A stretch of DNA of 64,000 bases from Candidatus Epulonipiscium sp. (GCA_012519205.1 JAAYQR010000026.1:62001-126000); one strand, 5' to 3'. Shown: positions 28,130-40,125, counted from the stretch's first letter. Made by a program: numbers and translations. Notes: generated by a model not told the origin, from the letters alone.

Positions 28130-29043
28130 TGCTTTCAAAGAAAATTAATTCCTTAACAGAATATGAGCAAGATACATTATCTATAGCTGCTTTAGAAATG
28201 AAAGATGCTTATGACTATTATACAAAACTAGATAAAAATACATCTTTAGGGGTATATGAGTTGGCACAGGAAATTACAGATGGAAAGGATACAGACTATG
28301 ATAAAGCCCTAGCTATACAGAACTTTTTTCATAATTCTAGCTTTATCTACACTAAACAACTCCCAAGGGTACCAAGAGATATTGATTATAACGAATACTT
28401 TATATTCGAAAGCAAAAAGGGGATTTGTGTTCAGTTTGCTTCTGCTATGGTAATTTTGGCAAGAGCATCAGGGCTTCCGGCACGGTATGTGGAAGGATAT
28501 GTAGTCAATGAAAAAGACCTTAATACTGATAGATACCTAGTTAGAAGTGAACATGCCCATGCTTTTCCGGAGGTTTATATAGCAGGATATGGCTGGATGA
28601 CCTTTGAACCAACGGCGGGTATAATAGAGGAAAATAAAGAAGGAGTAGGTTTATTTAAAAAACTTTTGGAAGACTATTTCTCAGTACTGGTATATATTGC
28701 AGGTATATTGGTATTTGCCCTTATAATTTTGATTGCCCTTAAATATCTAAGGGAAGTATATTGGAAAAGGAAAATCAAAAGAATTAATAAAAGCCAGGCA
28801 GTTCACGATATCTTACAAAGAACTGCTAAGAATCTAGATAAAATAAAACTTGGCAAAAAAGACTATGAAACTATGATGGAGTTTCTTACCCGTATCCATG
28901 AGATAACAAAGATTCCTATGATGGACTTAGGAAAAGTATTTGATCATGCTATATATGGGGAGACGGAGCCAAAAAAAGAAGATATAGAAAAGGCAATGGC
29001 TGTATATGAAAAGATAAAGGTATTTATTAAAAAGTATAAATAG
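28126..29043 (+). CDS. TgpA-like protein, transglutaminase half (split gene)
   Basis: A 305-residue protein that begins at ATG 28126, overlapping the previous stop. The transglutaminase core has its Cys in KKGICVQFASAMVILAR, His in RSEHAHAFPEVY, and the third residue as Glu in GWMTFEPTAG, a common variant in this family. One membrane helix (about 185-205) and a DUF4129-like cytoplasmic tail follow. The frame is open back to 28105, upstream of its ATG, so it could also be reached by slippage on the A6 run at 28103-28108. Confidence 0.8.
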   Translation: MMLSKKINSLTEYEQDTLSIAALEMKDAYDYYTKLDKNTSLGVYELAQEITDGKDTDYDKALAIQNFFHNSSFIYTKQLPRVPRDIDYNEYFIFESKKGICVQFASAMVILARASGLPARYVEGYVVNEKDLNTDRYLVRSEHAHAFPEVYIAGYGWMTFEPTAGIIEENKEGVGLFKKLLEDYFSVLVYIAGILVFALIILIALKYLREVYWKRKIKRINKSQAVHDILQRTAKNLDKIKLGKKDYETMMEFLTRIHEITKIPMMDLGKVFDHAIYGETEPKKEDIEKAMAVYEKIKVFIKKYK

Positions 29044-29067
29044 ATTACTAAATTTTAAAATAAGGCT

Positions 29068-29095
29068 TTTACTTATACAAAAAATATGTTATATT
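29068..29095 (+). promoter_or_regulatory. Promoter of the queT transcript
   Basis: TATATT (29090-29095) with a weak TTTACT (29068-29073) 16 bp upstream, just before the preQ1 aptamer. Confidence 0.45.
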
Positions 29096-29102
29096 ACAAA
29101 CT

Positions 29103-29146
29103 GAGTCAGTTCGAAACCATCCTGACTATAAATAAAACTAGGAGGA
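29103..29146 (+). ncRNA. preQ1-I riboswitch
   Basis: The compact aptamer shows P1 GTCAG (29105-29109) / CTGAC (29122-29126), a loop with TTCG and ACC, and the A-rich tail TATAAATAAAACTAGG, whose last bases are the ribosome-binding site GGAGG (29141-29145). Binding of preQ1 would form the pseudoknot and hide this site. It precedes a queT-family transporter, the usual target. Confidence 0.8.
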
Positions 29147-29151
29147 GAAAG

Positions 29152-29640
29152 ATGAATAAGAAGATTTTATTTTTGGTGCAATCAGCACTTATTGCTGCAA
29201 TTTATGTGGTACTAACCCTGCCCTTTGCCGTAATCAGTACGGATTACTTGCAGGTACGTATTTCAGAAGCTCTAACCGTACTGCCGTTTTTCACCCCAGC
29301 GGCAATACCAGGATTATTTATTGGATGCATGATATCCAATATCTTTATAAGCAAATTTGGTATGGCAGATATTGTCTTTGGCAGCTTAGCTACATTACTG
29401 GCGGCTTATCTATCCTATAAAATGCCAAAAAAGATATTGGTTCCAATTCCACCAATCATTGTTAATGCCGTAATTGTGGGATTGCTTATTTACTATGGAA
29501 CCTTTGGCAATATCAAGTGGAACCTAACCCTTCTTATATTTATGGGAGGAGTGGGATTAGGACAGCTTATATCTTGTTATATATTTGGGTATCCGTTAAT
29601 GTTAGTTTTGGAAAAATATAAAAAATATATCTTTAAATAA
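29152..29640 (+). CDS. queT: Queuosine-precursor ECF transporter S component (QueT)
   Basis: A 162-residue integral membrane protein with about five to six helices and the family segment DYLQVRISEALTVLPFF. It is the substrate-binding S subunit of an energy-coupling-factor transporter for queuosine precursors (preQ1 or preQ0). ATG 29152 follows GGAGG; the frame from 29086 runs through the riboswitch and is not used. The preQ1 riboswitch upstream supports the substrate. The energising ECF module is not in the window. Confidence 0.9.
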   Translation: MNKKILFLVQSALIAAIYVVLTLPFAVISTDYLQVRISEALTVLPFFTPAAIPGLFIGCMISNIFISKFGMADIVFGSLATLLAAYLSYKMPKKILVPIPPIIVNAVIVGLLIYYGTFGNIKWNLTLLIFMGGVGLGQLISCYIFGYPLMLVLEKYKKYIFK

Positions 29641-29671
29641 AAAAGAACAAGAAAAACTTCTTGTTCTTTTT
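29641..29671 (+). terminator. Terminator after queT
   Basis: AAAAGAACAAGAA pairs with TTCTTGTTCTTTT over 13 bp. Confidence 0.85.
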
Positions 29672-29793
29672 ATATTGTGCGATTAATATGGAGCAAACTA
29701 ATCAGCAAAGGTCTATTATGGAGGCTTATAGTGTTAATATTAACTTAAGATAGGGGTTTTTAATTATAATCATACCTATGGATTAAAAGTTGT

Positions 29794-29822
29794 TTGAAGA
29801 TTCTCTCGAAAACGTGTATAAT
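29794..29822 (+). promoter_or_regulatory. Promoter of the histidine kinase gene
   Basis: TTGAAG (29794-29799) and TATAAT (29817-29822) are 17 bp apart. Confidence 0.65.
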
Positions 29823-29881
29823 ATTATTATTAAAATTAAAACCTTAATAAACTAATTCTTAAAATTTTTAGGAGAGATAGT

Positions 29882-31525
29882 ATGGGTGTAGATGATTATA
29901 CAAAAGATATTTTCTTAAATGAAAGGGACAAGGTAGAAATATTTCTTGAACTAGCAATACAAGGATCTAATGATGGAATTTGGACATGGGACATTACCGA
30001 TAATAAGATATATTATGCTGGAACCCTCAGAAGTTATTATGATGCTGACAGCTCCCCTGCACATATCCCCTATGATTTTTTGGCAGAATTTATTTGCCCC
30101 TTAGACATTGATGCATTTTACAATTATTTAAAAAAATATTTAGAAAAGGAAATTCCTCATTTTAAAGTGGAGTGTAGATTTGGAAATTCCCCTGAATATG
30201 AACCAGTTTTAGTTCAAGGTAAGGCAATGTGGAATGAGAAAGGTGAGCCCTTGCTTATGGCTGGCTCTTATACCTTAATTGCAGATTTTAAAAAAACAGC
30301 AAATGAACACAATAATGTAAAGAACAGGTTAAAGGAAACATCAGCCCTTTTAAATGTTATATTTGATAATATTCCAGATCCAATATGTATAAAAGATATT
30401 GAAGATAAAATCCAGCAGTGCAATTCGGCAGCCCTTTCATTCTGGGGTAAATCAAGGGGAGAGATTATAGGAAAGACATGTGAAGAACTGGAAATATGCA
30501 GCGACCCCTGCAAAGAATCCGCAACAAGGAAGGCCCTTAAATATAAAAAACCAATAAAGATTCAAAAATATATATATTTACAAAGCAAATGGGTGGATAT
30601 AATGGCATACCCAGTACTGGATGAAAACAATAATGTTAAAAGCGTTATTGAACATATTAAAGATATTACGGAACTTAAAAGGGTAGAGATGATTCTTCAA
30701 AAGAATATAAAATCTCAAAAGGAACTTATTAAAGACGCAGAGAAATATGATAAAATAAAAACAGAGTTTTTTGCAGATATATCTCACGAAATAAAAACTC
30801 CATTAAATGTTATCTTATCCAGTCTTCAGCTTCTAGAAATTTATTATACATCGACGGATGCTGTGGCAAAATATATAAAAGTTATGAAACGAAACTGCTA
30901 TCGACTTCTAAGGCTTCTGAATAATCTTATCGATATAACAAAAATTGAATCAGGATATTATAAGCTTCATTTACAAAATAATGATATTGTAGATATTATA
31001 AAACAAATTACCTCCTCTGTTAGCCAATATATAGAAAATAAGGCTATAAGATTTGAATTTCAAAGCAAAGTAGATAAGAAGATTATGGCATTTGATACAG
31101 AAAAAATTGATAGGATTATGTTAAATCTTTTATCCAATGCTGCTAAGTTTACTCCGCGAGGGGGAAAAATTATGGTAAACATAGAACAAAAGGGCAATTC
31201 CATTATCGTATTTGTAGAAGATACTGGAATAGGCATTCCCCTCGAAAAACAAAAGGTTATTTTCGAGAGATTTGGACAAGTCGATTCTGAGGAAACAAGG
31301 GAGAATGAGGGCAGTGGTATAGAATTATCCCTTGTAAAATCTTTAGTAGAAATGCATGGAGGTACAATCGGATTTAGCAGTATGGAAAATAAGGGAAGCA
31401 AGTTTATAATTGAACTTCCTATTAAGGTCGCAGACGAGGAGATTAACGAAAGCAGTATAAACGATACGAAAAAAATAAAGAATATTGAAACCTTGAATAT
31501 AGAGCTTTCAGATATTTATTCATAA
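29882..31525 (+). CDS. Cytoplasmic PAS-PAS sensor histidine kinase
   Basis: A 547-residue kinase without membrane segments. A PAS-like domain (about 20-130) and a second PAS domain (about 150-265, FDNIPDPICIKDIEDKIQQC) precede a short coiled coil, the dimerisation domain with the phosphorylated His in ISHEIKTPLN, and the ATPase domain with N-box NLLSNAAKFTP, G1 EDTGIGIP, and a G2 that reads GSGIEL. No response regulator is adjacent, so it is an orphan. Many clostridial orphan kinases feed Spo0A; that link is only a guess here. Confidence 0.9.
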   Translation: MGVDDYTKDIFLNERDKVEIFLELAIQGSNDGIWTWDITDNKIYYAGTLRSYYDADSSPAHIPYDFLAEFICPLDIDAFYNYLKKYLEKEIPHFKVECRFGNSPEYEPVLVQGKAMWNEKGEPLLMAGSYTLIADFKKTANEHNNVKNRLKETSALLNVIFDNIPDPICIKDIEDKIQQCNSAALSFWGKSRGEIIGKTCEELEICSDPCKESATRKALKYKKPIKIQKYIYLQSKWVDIMAYPVLDENNNVKSVIEHIKDITELKRVEMILQKNIKSQKELIKDAEKYDKIKTEFFADISHEIKTPLNVILSSLQLLEIYYTSTDAVAKYIKVMKRNCYRLLRLLNNLIDITKIESGYYKLHLQNNDIVDIIKQITSSVSQYIENKAIRFEFQSKVDKKIMAFDTEKIDRIMLNLLSNAAKFTPRGGKIMVNIEQKGNSIIVFVEDTGIGIPLEKQKVIFERFGQVDSEETRENEGSGIELSLVKSLVEMHGGTIGFSSMENKGSKFIIELPIKVADEEINESSINDTKKIKNIETLNIELSDIYS

Positions 31526-31595
31526 CTATATGTATTAATTAATGCCTAGTTTTTGTTTTTATGATTTTTTATTCAATAAATTAATTCAGATTATA

Positions 31596-31626
31596 AGAAA
31601 TGTAGGGCATAACGCCCTACATTTCT
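31596..31626 (+). terminator. Terminator after the kinase gene
   Basis: AGAAATGTAGGGC pairs with GCCCTACATTTCT (13 bp) around ATAAC. Confidence 0.75.
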
Positions 31627-31634
31627 ACTTAAAA

Positions 31635-31663
31635 TTGATTTTTCAATTTGGTTTGTATATAAT
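31635..31663 (+). promoter_or_regulatory. Promoter of nfnAB
   Basis: TTGATT (31635-31640) and TATAAT (31658-31663), spacing 17 bp. Confidence 0.65.
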
Positions 31664-31733
31664 ATAAAGATGTAAAATTTGAGCTATGGGAAAAGGCTTA
31701 TTATGGATTGATTATTTGAAAAGGAGAGGGACA

Positions 31734-33948
<2,215 letters not shown>

Positions 33949-33951
33949 GCG

Positions 33952-33991
33952 AAAAAGACCGTATCTTATTAGGCATGAGATACGGTCTTTT
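33952..33991 (+). terminator. Terminator after nfnAB
   Basis: AAAAAGACCGTATCT pairs with AGATACGGTCTTTT over 14 bp, then T-rich. Confidence 0.85.
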
Positions 33992-34030
33992 GTATAATCA
34001 GAAACCTTTAGAGTTTATCTATTAATTATA

Positions 34031-34059
34031 TTGACATATTAATTAAGCATAAGTATAAT
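34031..34059 (+). promoter_or_regulatory. Consensus promoter of the mannan operon
   Basis: A perfect TTGACA (34031-34036), 17-bp spacer and perfect TATAAT (34054-34059). Such a strong promoter is expected to need repression. Confidence 0.85.
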
Positions 34060-34070
34060 TAAATATAAGC

Positions 34071-34080
34071 TAATCGTTTA
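34071..34080. promoter_or_regulatory. LacI-family-type operator
   Basis: TAATCGTTTA is a TAAnCGnTTA palindrome with the central CG typical of LacI/CcpA-family operators. It sits about 12 bp after the -10 box, where bound repressor would block initiation or early elongation. No lacI-type gene is in the window. Confidence 0.5.
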
Positions 34081-34115
34081 AGTAAATTAATTAAAAAACT
34101 TTTGGGGGGGATAAA

Positions 34116-36524
34116 ATGATTGATATCGATATTGAAAGAGTTCTCAAAGAAGAAGCAGAGGAAGAGGTTAGACAAAACATCCTTAGATTTTGGCAAAGTC
34201 GCGGTGTGGATAAAGAAAATGGTGGATTCTTTGGATATATAGATAATGATTTAGGAGTAGACAAAGAGGCTCCTAAGGGCGCTGTATTAAATGCGAGAAT
34301 CCTTTGGACTTATTCTAAGGCGTACAATATTTTCAAAGAAGATGAATATCTTAAGATGGCAAATGTAGCTTATGAATACATTAAAAACTATCTATGGGAT
34401 AAAGAATTTGAAGGTCTTTTTTGGCTGGTAGACTATAAAGGGGAGCCCCTTAATACAAAAAAGCAAATATATGCTCAAGCTTTTGGAATATATGCCTTAG
34501 TCGAATACTATAGGGCGGCTAATAGCAAGGAAAGCCTAGATATAGCAATAAAGCTATACAATCTAATAGAAAAGCATAGTTATGACATAGATTATAAAGG
34601 ATATTTTGAAGCTTGCTCGAGGAATTGGGAACCTACAGAGGATTTACAATTAAGCGAAGTGGATATGAATGAAAAAAAATCTATGAATACTCATCTACAC
34701 GTTTTAGAAGCCTATACTAGTCTTTATGGGGTATGGAAAAACAAGGATTTTAAGCTAAGATTTAAGGAATTAATTGAAATTACCTTAGACTATATAATAG
34801 ATAAAAGTAGTTTTCACTTTAAATTGTTCTTTGATGAAGCGTGGAATTCGAAGTCAAAGGTTATTTCCTATGGTCATGATATAGAAGGGAGCTGGCTTTT
34901 AGTTGAAGCAGCGGAGACTTTAGGGGATAAAGATTTATCGAACTATATAGAAAAAATATCCATATCAATGGCTCAAAAGGTATATGAAGAGGCTATAAAT
35001 AAGGATGGCTCAATAATAAATGAAATGACACAAGAAGGAGATTTGGATAAAACTAGGGTTTGGTGGGTACAGGCAGAAGGGGTGGTAGGATTTTTAAATG
35101 CCTATCAATTAACTAAAAAACAGTACTTTTTAGAAGCGGCATATAATACCTGGAAATACATTAGGGACCACATTGTAGATAAAAAAAAGGGAGAATGGTT
35201 TTGGGGACTTTCAGAAAATAATGAGATAAAAAATGAAAAACCTAAAGTGAGTCCATGGAAATGCCCTTATCACAATAGTCGGACCTGTTTTGAAATAATT
35301 AAAAGAACAATGAAAGGCAATACTTCGGAGATTAATATGAATCCTGGAAAAGAATTCGATGAAAGATTAAAAAAATTATTGCGTCAATATGAAAAATTAA
35401 TAAATTGTCAGAATGAAAAACTAGAAGATACGAATGGCGTTTTTTTCCGTTATAAATATCCCGTCCTAACTAAAGACCATACGCCAATTTTTTGGAAATA
35501 TGATTTAGATATGGACACCAATCCTTATTTGATGGAAAGGCTAGGAATCAATGCGGTATTTAATGCAGGGGCAATTGAACTTAATAATAAATTTTATTTA
35601 GTTGCTAGGGTTGAGGGTAATGATAGGAAATCATTTTTTGCTGTGGCAGAAAGTGATACAGGTATAGATGGCTTTAGGTTTTGGGATTATCCCATATTGA
35701 TGCCTGAGACAAAGAATCCAGATACAAATGTTTATGATATGCGTTTGGTAAAACATGAGGATGGATGGATTTACGGTCTTTTTTGTACTGAAAGAAAAAA
35801 TCTTAATGTCCCTCTTGGAGATACTTCCAGTGCCATAGCCCAATGTGGCATAGCAAGAACAAAGGACCTAAAGCATTGGGAAAGACTTCCGGATTTAGTA
35901 ACCAAATCTCCACAGCAAAGAAATGTAGTTTTGCACCCTGAATTTATTAATGGTAAATATGCATTTTATACAAGACCACAAGATGACTTTATAGAAGCCG
36001 GCAGTGGCGGGGGGATAGGCTTTGGATTTTCAAAGAGTATGGAAAATCCTATTATTGATGAGGAAAGAATTATCGATGAAAAAGTATATCATACAATAAA
36101 AGAAGTGAAAAATGGCCAGGGGGCAGCACCTATTAAAACGGCCAAGGGGTGGCTTCATATTGCCCATGGTGTTAGGAATACTGCTGCAGGCCTTAGGTAT
36201 GTGCTATATGCCTTCTTAACCGACTTAAAGAAGCCTGATGAAGTAATAAGCGCTCCCGGAGGGTATCTTATAGCCCCAGAGGGAGAGGAAAGAATCGGGG
36301 ACGTGTTAAATGTAGTATTTTGTAATGGGGTTATTGCAAGAAAGAGTGGAGAAATATACATATATTATGCTTCTTCTGATACACGCACCCATGTGGCAAC
36401 AACAACAGTAGATAGACTTTTAGATTATGTACTTAACACACCGTCTGATCCGCTTTATTCCTATGCCTGCGTAAAGCAAAGGTATGAATTAATAGATAAG
36501 AACCTTAAGCTTATGAAGAGTTAG
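34116..36524 (+). CDS. Fusion: 2-epimerase (AGE/CE type) + GH130 mannosylglucose phosphorylase
   Basis: A single 802-residue chain without signal peptide. Residues 1-400 form an (alpha/alpha)6-barrel epimerase of the cellobiose/mannobiose 2-epimerase type: H193 in NTHLH, H254 in GHDIEGSW, H386 in [12 protein letters not shown] charged linker of about 35 residues follows. Residues 435-802 form a GH130 subfamily 1 phosphorylase: [25 protein letters not shown], and NVYDMRL with D541 the likely catalytic acid. In the known pathway the epimerase turns beta-1,4-mannobiose into mannosylglucose, which the phosphorylase splits into mannose 1-phosphate and glucose. The frame is continuous with no internal start signal. 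Both halves look complete. Confidence 0.92.
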   Translation: MIDIDIERVLKEEAEEEVRQNILRFWQSRGVDKENGGFFGYIDNDLGVDKEAPKGAVLNARILWTYSKAYNIFKEDEYLKMANVAYEYIKNYLWDKEFEGLFWLVDYKGEPLNTKKQIYAQAFGIYALVEYYRAANSKESLDIAIKLYNLIEKHSYDIDYKGYFEACSRNWEPTEDLQLSEVDMNEKKSMNTHLHVLEAYTSLYGVWKNKDFKLRFKELIEITLDYIIDKSSFHFKLFFDEAWNSKSKVISYGHDIEGSWLLVEAAETLGDKDLSNYIEKISISMAQKVYEEAINKDGSIINEMTQEGDLDKTRVWWVQAEGVVGFLNAYQLTKKQYFLEAAYNTWKYIRDHIVDKKKGEWFWGLSENNEIKNEKPKVSPWKCPYHNSRTCFEIIKRTMKGNTSEINMNPGKEFDERLKKLLRQYEKLINCQNEKLEDTNGVFFRYKYPVLTKDHTPIFWKYDLDMDTNPYLMERLGINAVFNAGAIELNNKFYLVARVEGNDRKSFFAVAESDTGIDGFRFWDYPILMPETKNPDTNVYDMRLVKHEDGWIYGLFCTERKNLNVPLGDTSSAIAQCGIARTKDLKHWERLPDLVTKSPQQRNVVLHPEFINGKYAFYTRPQDDFIEAGSGGGIGFGFSKSMENPIIDEERIIDEKVYHTIKEVKNGQGAAPIKTAKGWLHIAHGVRNTAAGLRYVLYAFLTDLKKPDEVISAPGGYLIAPEGEERIGDVLNVVFCNGVIARKSGEIYIYYASSDTRTHVATTTVDRLLDYVLNTPSDPLYSYACVKQRYELIDKNLKLMKS

Positions 36525-36554
36525 ACGGATTAAATATTTATTGGGGGGAAAATT

Positions 36555-39014
36555 ATGATTGAAATGACTTTAAACGGACAATGGTTAATGAAAAAAGTTG
36601 ATGATAGCAAATGGATGGGGGGCGAAGTACCCGGCTCCGTTTATAAAGATTTTTTAGATAATGGTATAATACCTGACCCCTATTACAGAGATAATGAAGA
36701 AAGCATTATGAAGCTTTCTGATTATGACTATGAATATAAGAGAAATTTCAAGATTGATTGCGATATGCTCTCTTATGATAAAGTTTATTTATCCTGTGAT
36801 GGTATTGATACTCTAAGTACCGTGGAGATTAATGGTAAAGAGGTATTAAAGACAGATAATATGCATAGTCAATATGAAATAGAGATAAAAGATTTTTTGA
36901 TAGTAGGTGAAAATGAAATAAGGGTGGTTATATATTCTCCAACAAAATATATAAAGTTAAAAAACAAAGAACAGTTCCTGTGGAATACGTCAGATGCTCT
37001 AAAAGGCATCGGACATATCAGGAAAGCCCATTATATGTTTGGATGGGATTGGGGACCAAAGCTTCCTGATATGGGAATTTGGAGAGATATTAGCCTTAAG
37101 GCATATTCCAAAAAAAGAATAAAAGATATATATATAACCCAACACCATAAGAAAGAAAAAGTAATATTAGATTTGGATATTTCATGTGAAAACTGGGAAA
37201 ACAATTTTAATGACATTACTATACAAGTTACTTCTCCTGATGGAGAAAGCATAGAATTTAAAAAAGAAAATATGAGTAATAAAGATAAGATACAGATAGA
37301 TATTTTAGACCCTAAATTATGGTGGCCTAATGGATATGGGGAGCAGCCACTATACAAAATCGAGGTAATCTTAAAAGAAAATGCAAGAATCCTAGACAAA
37401 AGATTCTTAAGAATTGGTCTTAGAACCCTAACCATTAAGCAGGAAAAGGACAAATGGGGTGAAAGTTTTGCCTTTGAAATTAATGGGATAATGATATTTT
37501 CTAAAGGGGCAAATTATATCCCAGAGGATAATATCCTTGGGCGATGCAATAAAGAAAGAACAAAAATGCTCATAGAAGACTGCATTGATGCAAATTTTAA
37601 TACCATAAGGGTATGGGGTGGAGGAATATATCCAGAAGATTACTTTTATGATTTATGTGATAAATATGGTCTAATTGTATGGCAGGATTTTATGTATGCT
37701 TGCACAGTTTATGATTTGAACGGGGATTTTAAGAAAAGTATAGAAAAAGAGACTATAGATAATGTAAAGCGGATTAGGCATCATGCTTGTTTAGGATTAT
37801 GGTGTGGGAATAATGAAATGGAATCCGCTTGGGTGGAATGGAATTTTCCTAAAACCCCAAAATTAAAATGTGATTACATTAAGCAGTTTGAGGTATTGAT
37901 TTTCGATATAGTAAACGAATATGACCCTAATACCTTTTATTGGCCTTCATCTCCATCTTCAGGGGGGAATTTTGATAATCCTAGTTCGGAAGCAAAAGGA
38001 GATATGCACTATTGGGGGGTATGGCATAGCAGGGAACCTTTTACGGCATTTAGGAAGCATTACCCTAGATTTATGTCTGAATTCGGTATCCAGTCCTTTC
38101 CGGGAATTAAGACTATAGAAAGTTTCACACTACCGAAAGATAGGAATATTTTTTTCTATGTAATGGAATCCCATCAGAAAAATCCTACAGGAAATGAAAA
38201 GATATTTTATTACATAGCACAAAACTTTAAATATCCCAAAGACTTTGAATCCGTTTCTTATACTTCCCAATTGGTTCAGGCTGAAGGAATAAAATATGGG
38301 GTGGAACATTGGAGAAGGAATAAGGGAAGGTGTATGGGGGCTATTTATTGGCAGCTTAATGATTGTTGGCCTGTAGCTTCTTGGTCTAGCATCGATTACT
38401 ATGGTAGATGGAAGGCCCTACATTACTATGCAAAGAGATTTTTTAATCCCGTGCTGATATCTGCGAAAGAAGAGGGTACCTTAGTAAAGCTTCATATTGT
38501 AAATGATAGGTTAGAGGATATTAAAGGAAAAATCAATTGGAAATTAAGGGATAATAGATTCAACATTTTAGAAGAAGGAATAAGGTCTGTGGAAATCCCT
38601 AGGAATAGTACGGGTATGTATGAAGAATTGGATTTTAGAAAGAGTTTAAGTAACTTTAATCAAAAATCAAAAACATATTTAGAGTATGAATTAATCATTG
38701 ATAGAAAAATAGAAAATGCAGGAACCTTTTTATTTGTTCCGCCAAAGCACTTTGAATTATTAGATCCTGCCATCAAATGGGATATAGAAGAAACTACAGA
38801 TGAATTTATTTTTAGTATATATTCTATAGCTTTTGCAAAGGCTGTAGAGATTGATACTAAGGAAATAGATATAAAAGTAGAGGATAATTATTTTGATATA
38901 TCTAGTGGTAAGGTTTACAAGGTAATTTTACAAAAGAAAGACATTTCAAAACCGATATCCATGAAAGAATTAAGAAATAAAATAACGATAAAAAGCTTAT
39001 TTGATACATTTTGA
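36555..39014 (+). CDS. GH2 beta-mannosidase
   Basis: An 819-residue intracellular exo-beta-mannosidase that removes terminal mannose from mannooligosaccharides. ATG 36555 follows TTGGGGGG, 30 bp after the fusion gene, so they share a transcript. The sequence has the beta-mannosidase landmarks: N-terminal jelly roll with GWDWGPKLPDMGIWR (about 163-177), acid/base E421 in WCGNNEMESAW, nucleophile E509 in MSEFGIQSFPG, and CMGAIYWQLNDCWPV. It complements the fusion protein: long chains are trimmed here and mannobiose goes to the epimerase/phosphorylase. No mannan transporter or mannanase is in the window. Confidence 0.93.
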   Translation: MIEMTLNGQWLMKKVDDSKWMGGEVPGSVYKDFLDNGIIPDPYYRDNEESIMKLSDYDYEYKRNFKIDCDMLSYDKVYLSCDGIDTLSTVEINGKEVLKTDNMHSQYEIEIKDFLIVGENEIRVVIYSPTKYIKLKNKEQFLWNTSDALKGIGHIRKAHYMFGWDWGPKLPDMGIWRDISLKAYSKKRIKDIYITQHHKKEKVILDLDISCENWENNFNDITIQVTSPDGESIEFKKENMSNKDKIQIDILDPKLWWPNGYGEQPLYKIEVILKENARILDKRFLRIGLRTLTIKQEKDKWGESFAFEINGIMIFSKGANYIPEDNILGRCNKERTKMLIEDCIDANFNTIRVWGGGIYPEDYFYDLCDKYGLIVWQDFMYACTVYDLNGDFKKSIEKETIDNVKRIRHHACLGLWCGNNEMESAWVEWNFPKTPKLKCDYIKQFEVLIFDIVNEYDPNTFYWPSSPSSGGNFDNPSSEAKGDMHYWGVWHSREPFTAFRKHYPRFMSEFGIQSFPGIKTIESFTLPKDRNIFFYVMESHQKNPTGNEKIFYYIAQNFKYPKDFESVSYTSQLVQAEGIKYGVEHWRRNKGRCMGAIYWQLNDCWPVASWSSIDYYGRWKALHYYAKRFFNPVLISAKEEGTLVKLHIVNDRLEDIKGKINWKLRDNRFNILEEGIRSVEIPRNSTGMYEELDFRKSLSNFNQKSKTYLEYELIIDRKIENAGTFLFVPPKHFELLDPAIKWDIEETTDEFIFSIYSIAFAKAVEIDTKEIDIKVEDNYFDISSGKVYKVILQKKDISKPISMKELRNKITIKSLFDTF

Positions 39015-39037
39015 TAAATATCTTCCCTCATTTTAAA

Positions 39038-39077
39038 ACGCAAAAGAGCCCCATCTATGATGCGGGCTCTTTTGTGT
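39038..39077. terminator. Bidirectional terminator
   Basis: ACGCAAAAGAGCCC pairs with GGGCTCTTTTGTGT. It ends the mannan operon and overlaps the last codons of the convergent GGDEF gene. Confidence 0.8.
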
Positions 39078-40125
39078 TATATATTTTCAAAGGAAGGTTC
39101 ACCCTGTTTCTTCCAAATTTTTTAGCCTTATAAAGGGCATCATCGGCAGATTTTATAAGGTCGCCTTTATTTTTTGCTGTATCGGGATAAACGGATATTC
39201 CTATGGAAACAGTAATATTAACAGGGGGGCCAATGTCGATATCAAAAGGATTTTCTTGAACAGCTATACGAATTTTTTCCGCCATATCATAGGTTTTAGA
39301 CATGGAAGAATTAAAAAGTAAAATGCAAAATTCTTCTCCGCCTATTCTAAAGACATTTTGGGGGGAACAGTTATTTTTTAATATAGATGCAAATTGTTTT
39401 AATATTTTGTCCCCAGCAGGATGACCATAGGTATCGTTTATATGTTTGAAATAATCAATATCCAGCATTATAAGAGAGAGTTTTGCATTTTCTTTAGAAA
39501 CAGATGAAAATGCCTTTGAAAATTTCAGGTGAAATTGTCTAGTATTATTAATCCCTGTTAAAAAATCTTGGGTGGCTTGGGTTTTAAGATGAAAAAACAA
39601 ATGATAGTTTTTCCTTATTATATTTAGAAGAATATATATATAAGAACTTAGTAATATACAAATGATAATAAAAAGATATAAGGGAGGGGATATGGATTTC
39701 GAATAAATAAAAAATGTTATAAAACAAGAAACATTTAAAAATATCCACTTTTTTAATAGAGAGAAAGGAAGTCTACCGATAATTGTGCAGAAAGCTATAA
39801 TAAGTATACTTATTATAGCTTCTTCAAAGGAAGGGGTGGAAATAAAACGAAATCCAAGAAGTATAACTCCCCCTATTAAAGAAGAAATATAGCCACCTAA
39901 TAGGCTTAAGGGGGAAAGAATCGTCCATAAAATGCCTAAGTACAATAAGGAATTTGCAGGGAAATTAGGATAAAAAAGCAAGAATATTCCGGTAAATCCT
40001 CCTACTAGGCCGAGAGTTTGTTTTTTATATTCATTTTCCTTAAACCAATAATCCTTAAATAAAATACTGCCAAGGGTTACAACAGAAGTAACCAAAAGTA
40101 GTTTACTTAAAATTTCATAGGGCAT
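39055..40125 (-). CDS. Membrane diguanylate cyclase (GGDEF)
   Basis: A 356-residue protein that probably makes c-di-GMP. The first 180 residues contain about six membrane helices resembling the 5TMR-LYT sensor type, and the GGDEF domain follows (about 185-350). The active-site loop is RIGGEEF, an active variant, with LIMLDIDYFKHINDTYGH upstream. The inhibitory I-site RxxD is absent at its usual place (CSPQ there), so product inhibition is not expected. It is monocistronic and convergent with the mannan operon. Confidence 0.92.
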   Translation of the reverse strand: MPYEILSKLLLVTSVVTLGSILFKDYWFKENEYKKQTLGLVGGFTGIFLLFYPNFPANSLLYLGILWTILSPLSLLGGYISSLIGGVILLGFRFISTPSFEEAIISILIIAFCTIIGRLPFSLLKKWIFLNVSCFITFFIYSKSISPPLYLFIIICILLSSYIYILLNIIRKNYHLFFHLKTQATQDFLTGINNTRQFHLKFSKAFSSVSKENAKLSLIMLDIDYFKHINDTYGHPAGDKILKQFASILKNNCSPQNVFRIGGEEFCILLFNSSMSKTYDMAEKIRIAVQENPFDIDIGPPVNITVSIGISVYPDTAKNKGDLIKSADDALYKAKKFGRNRVNLPLKIYNTKEPAS

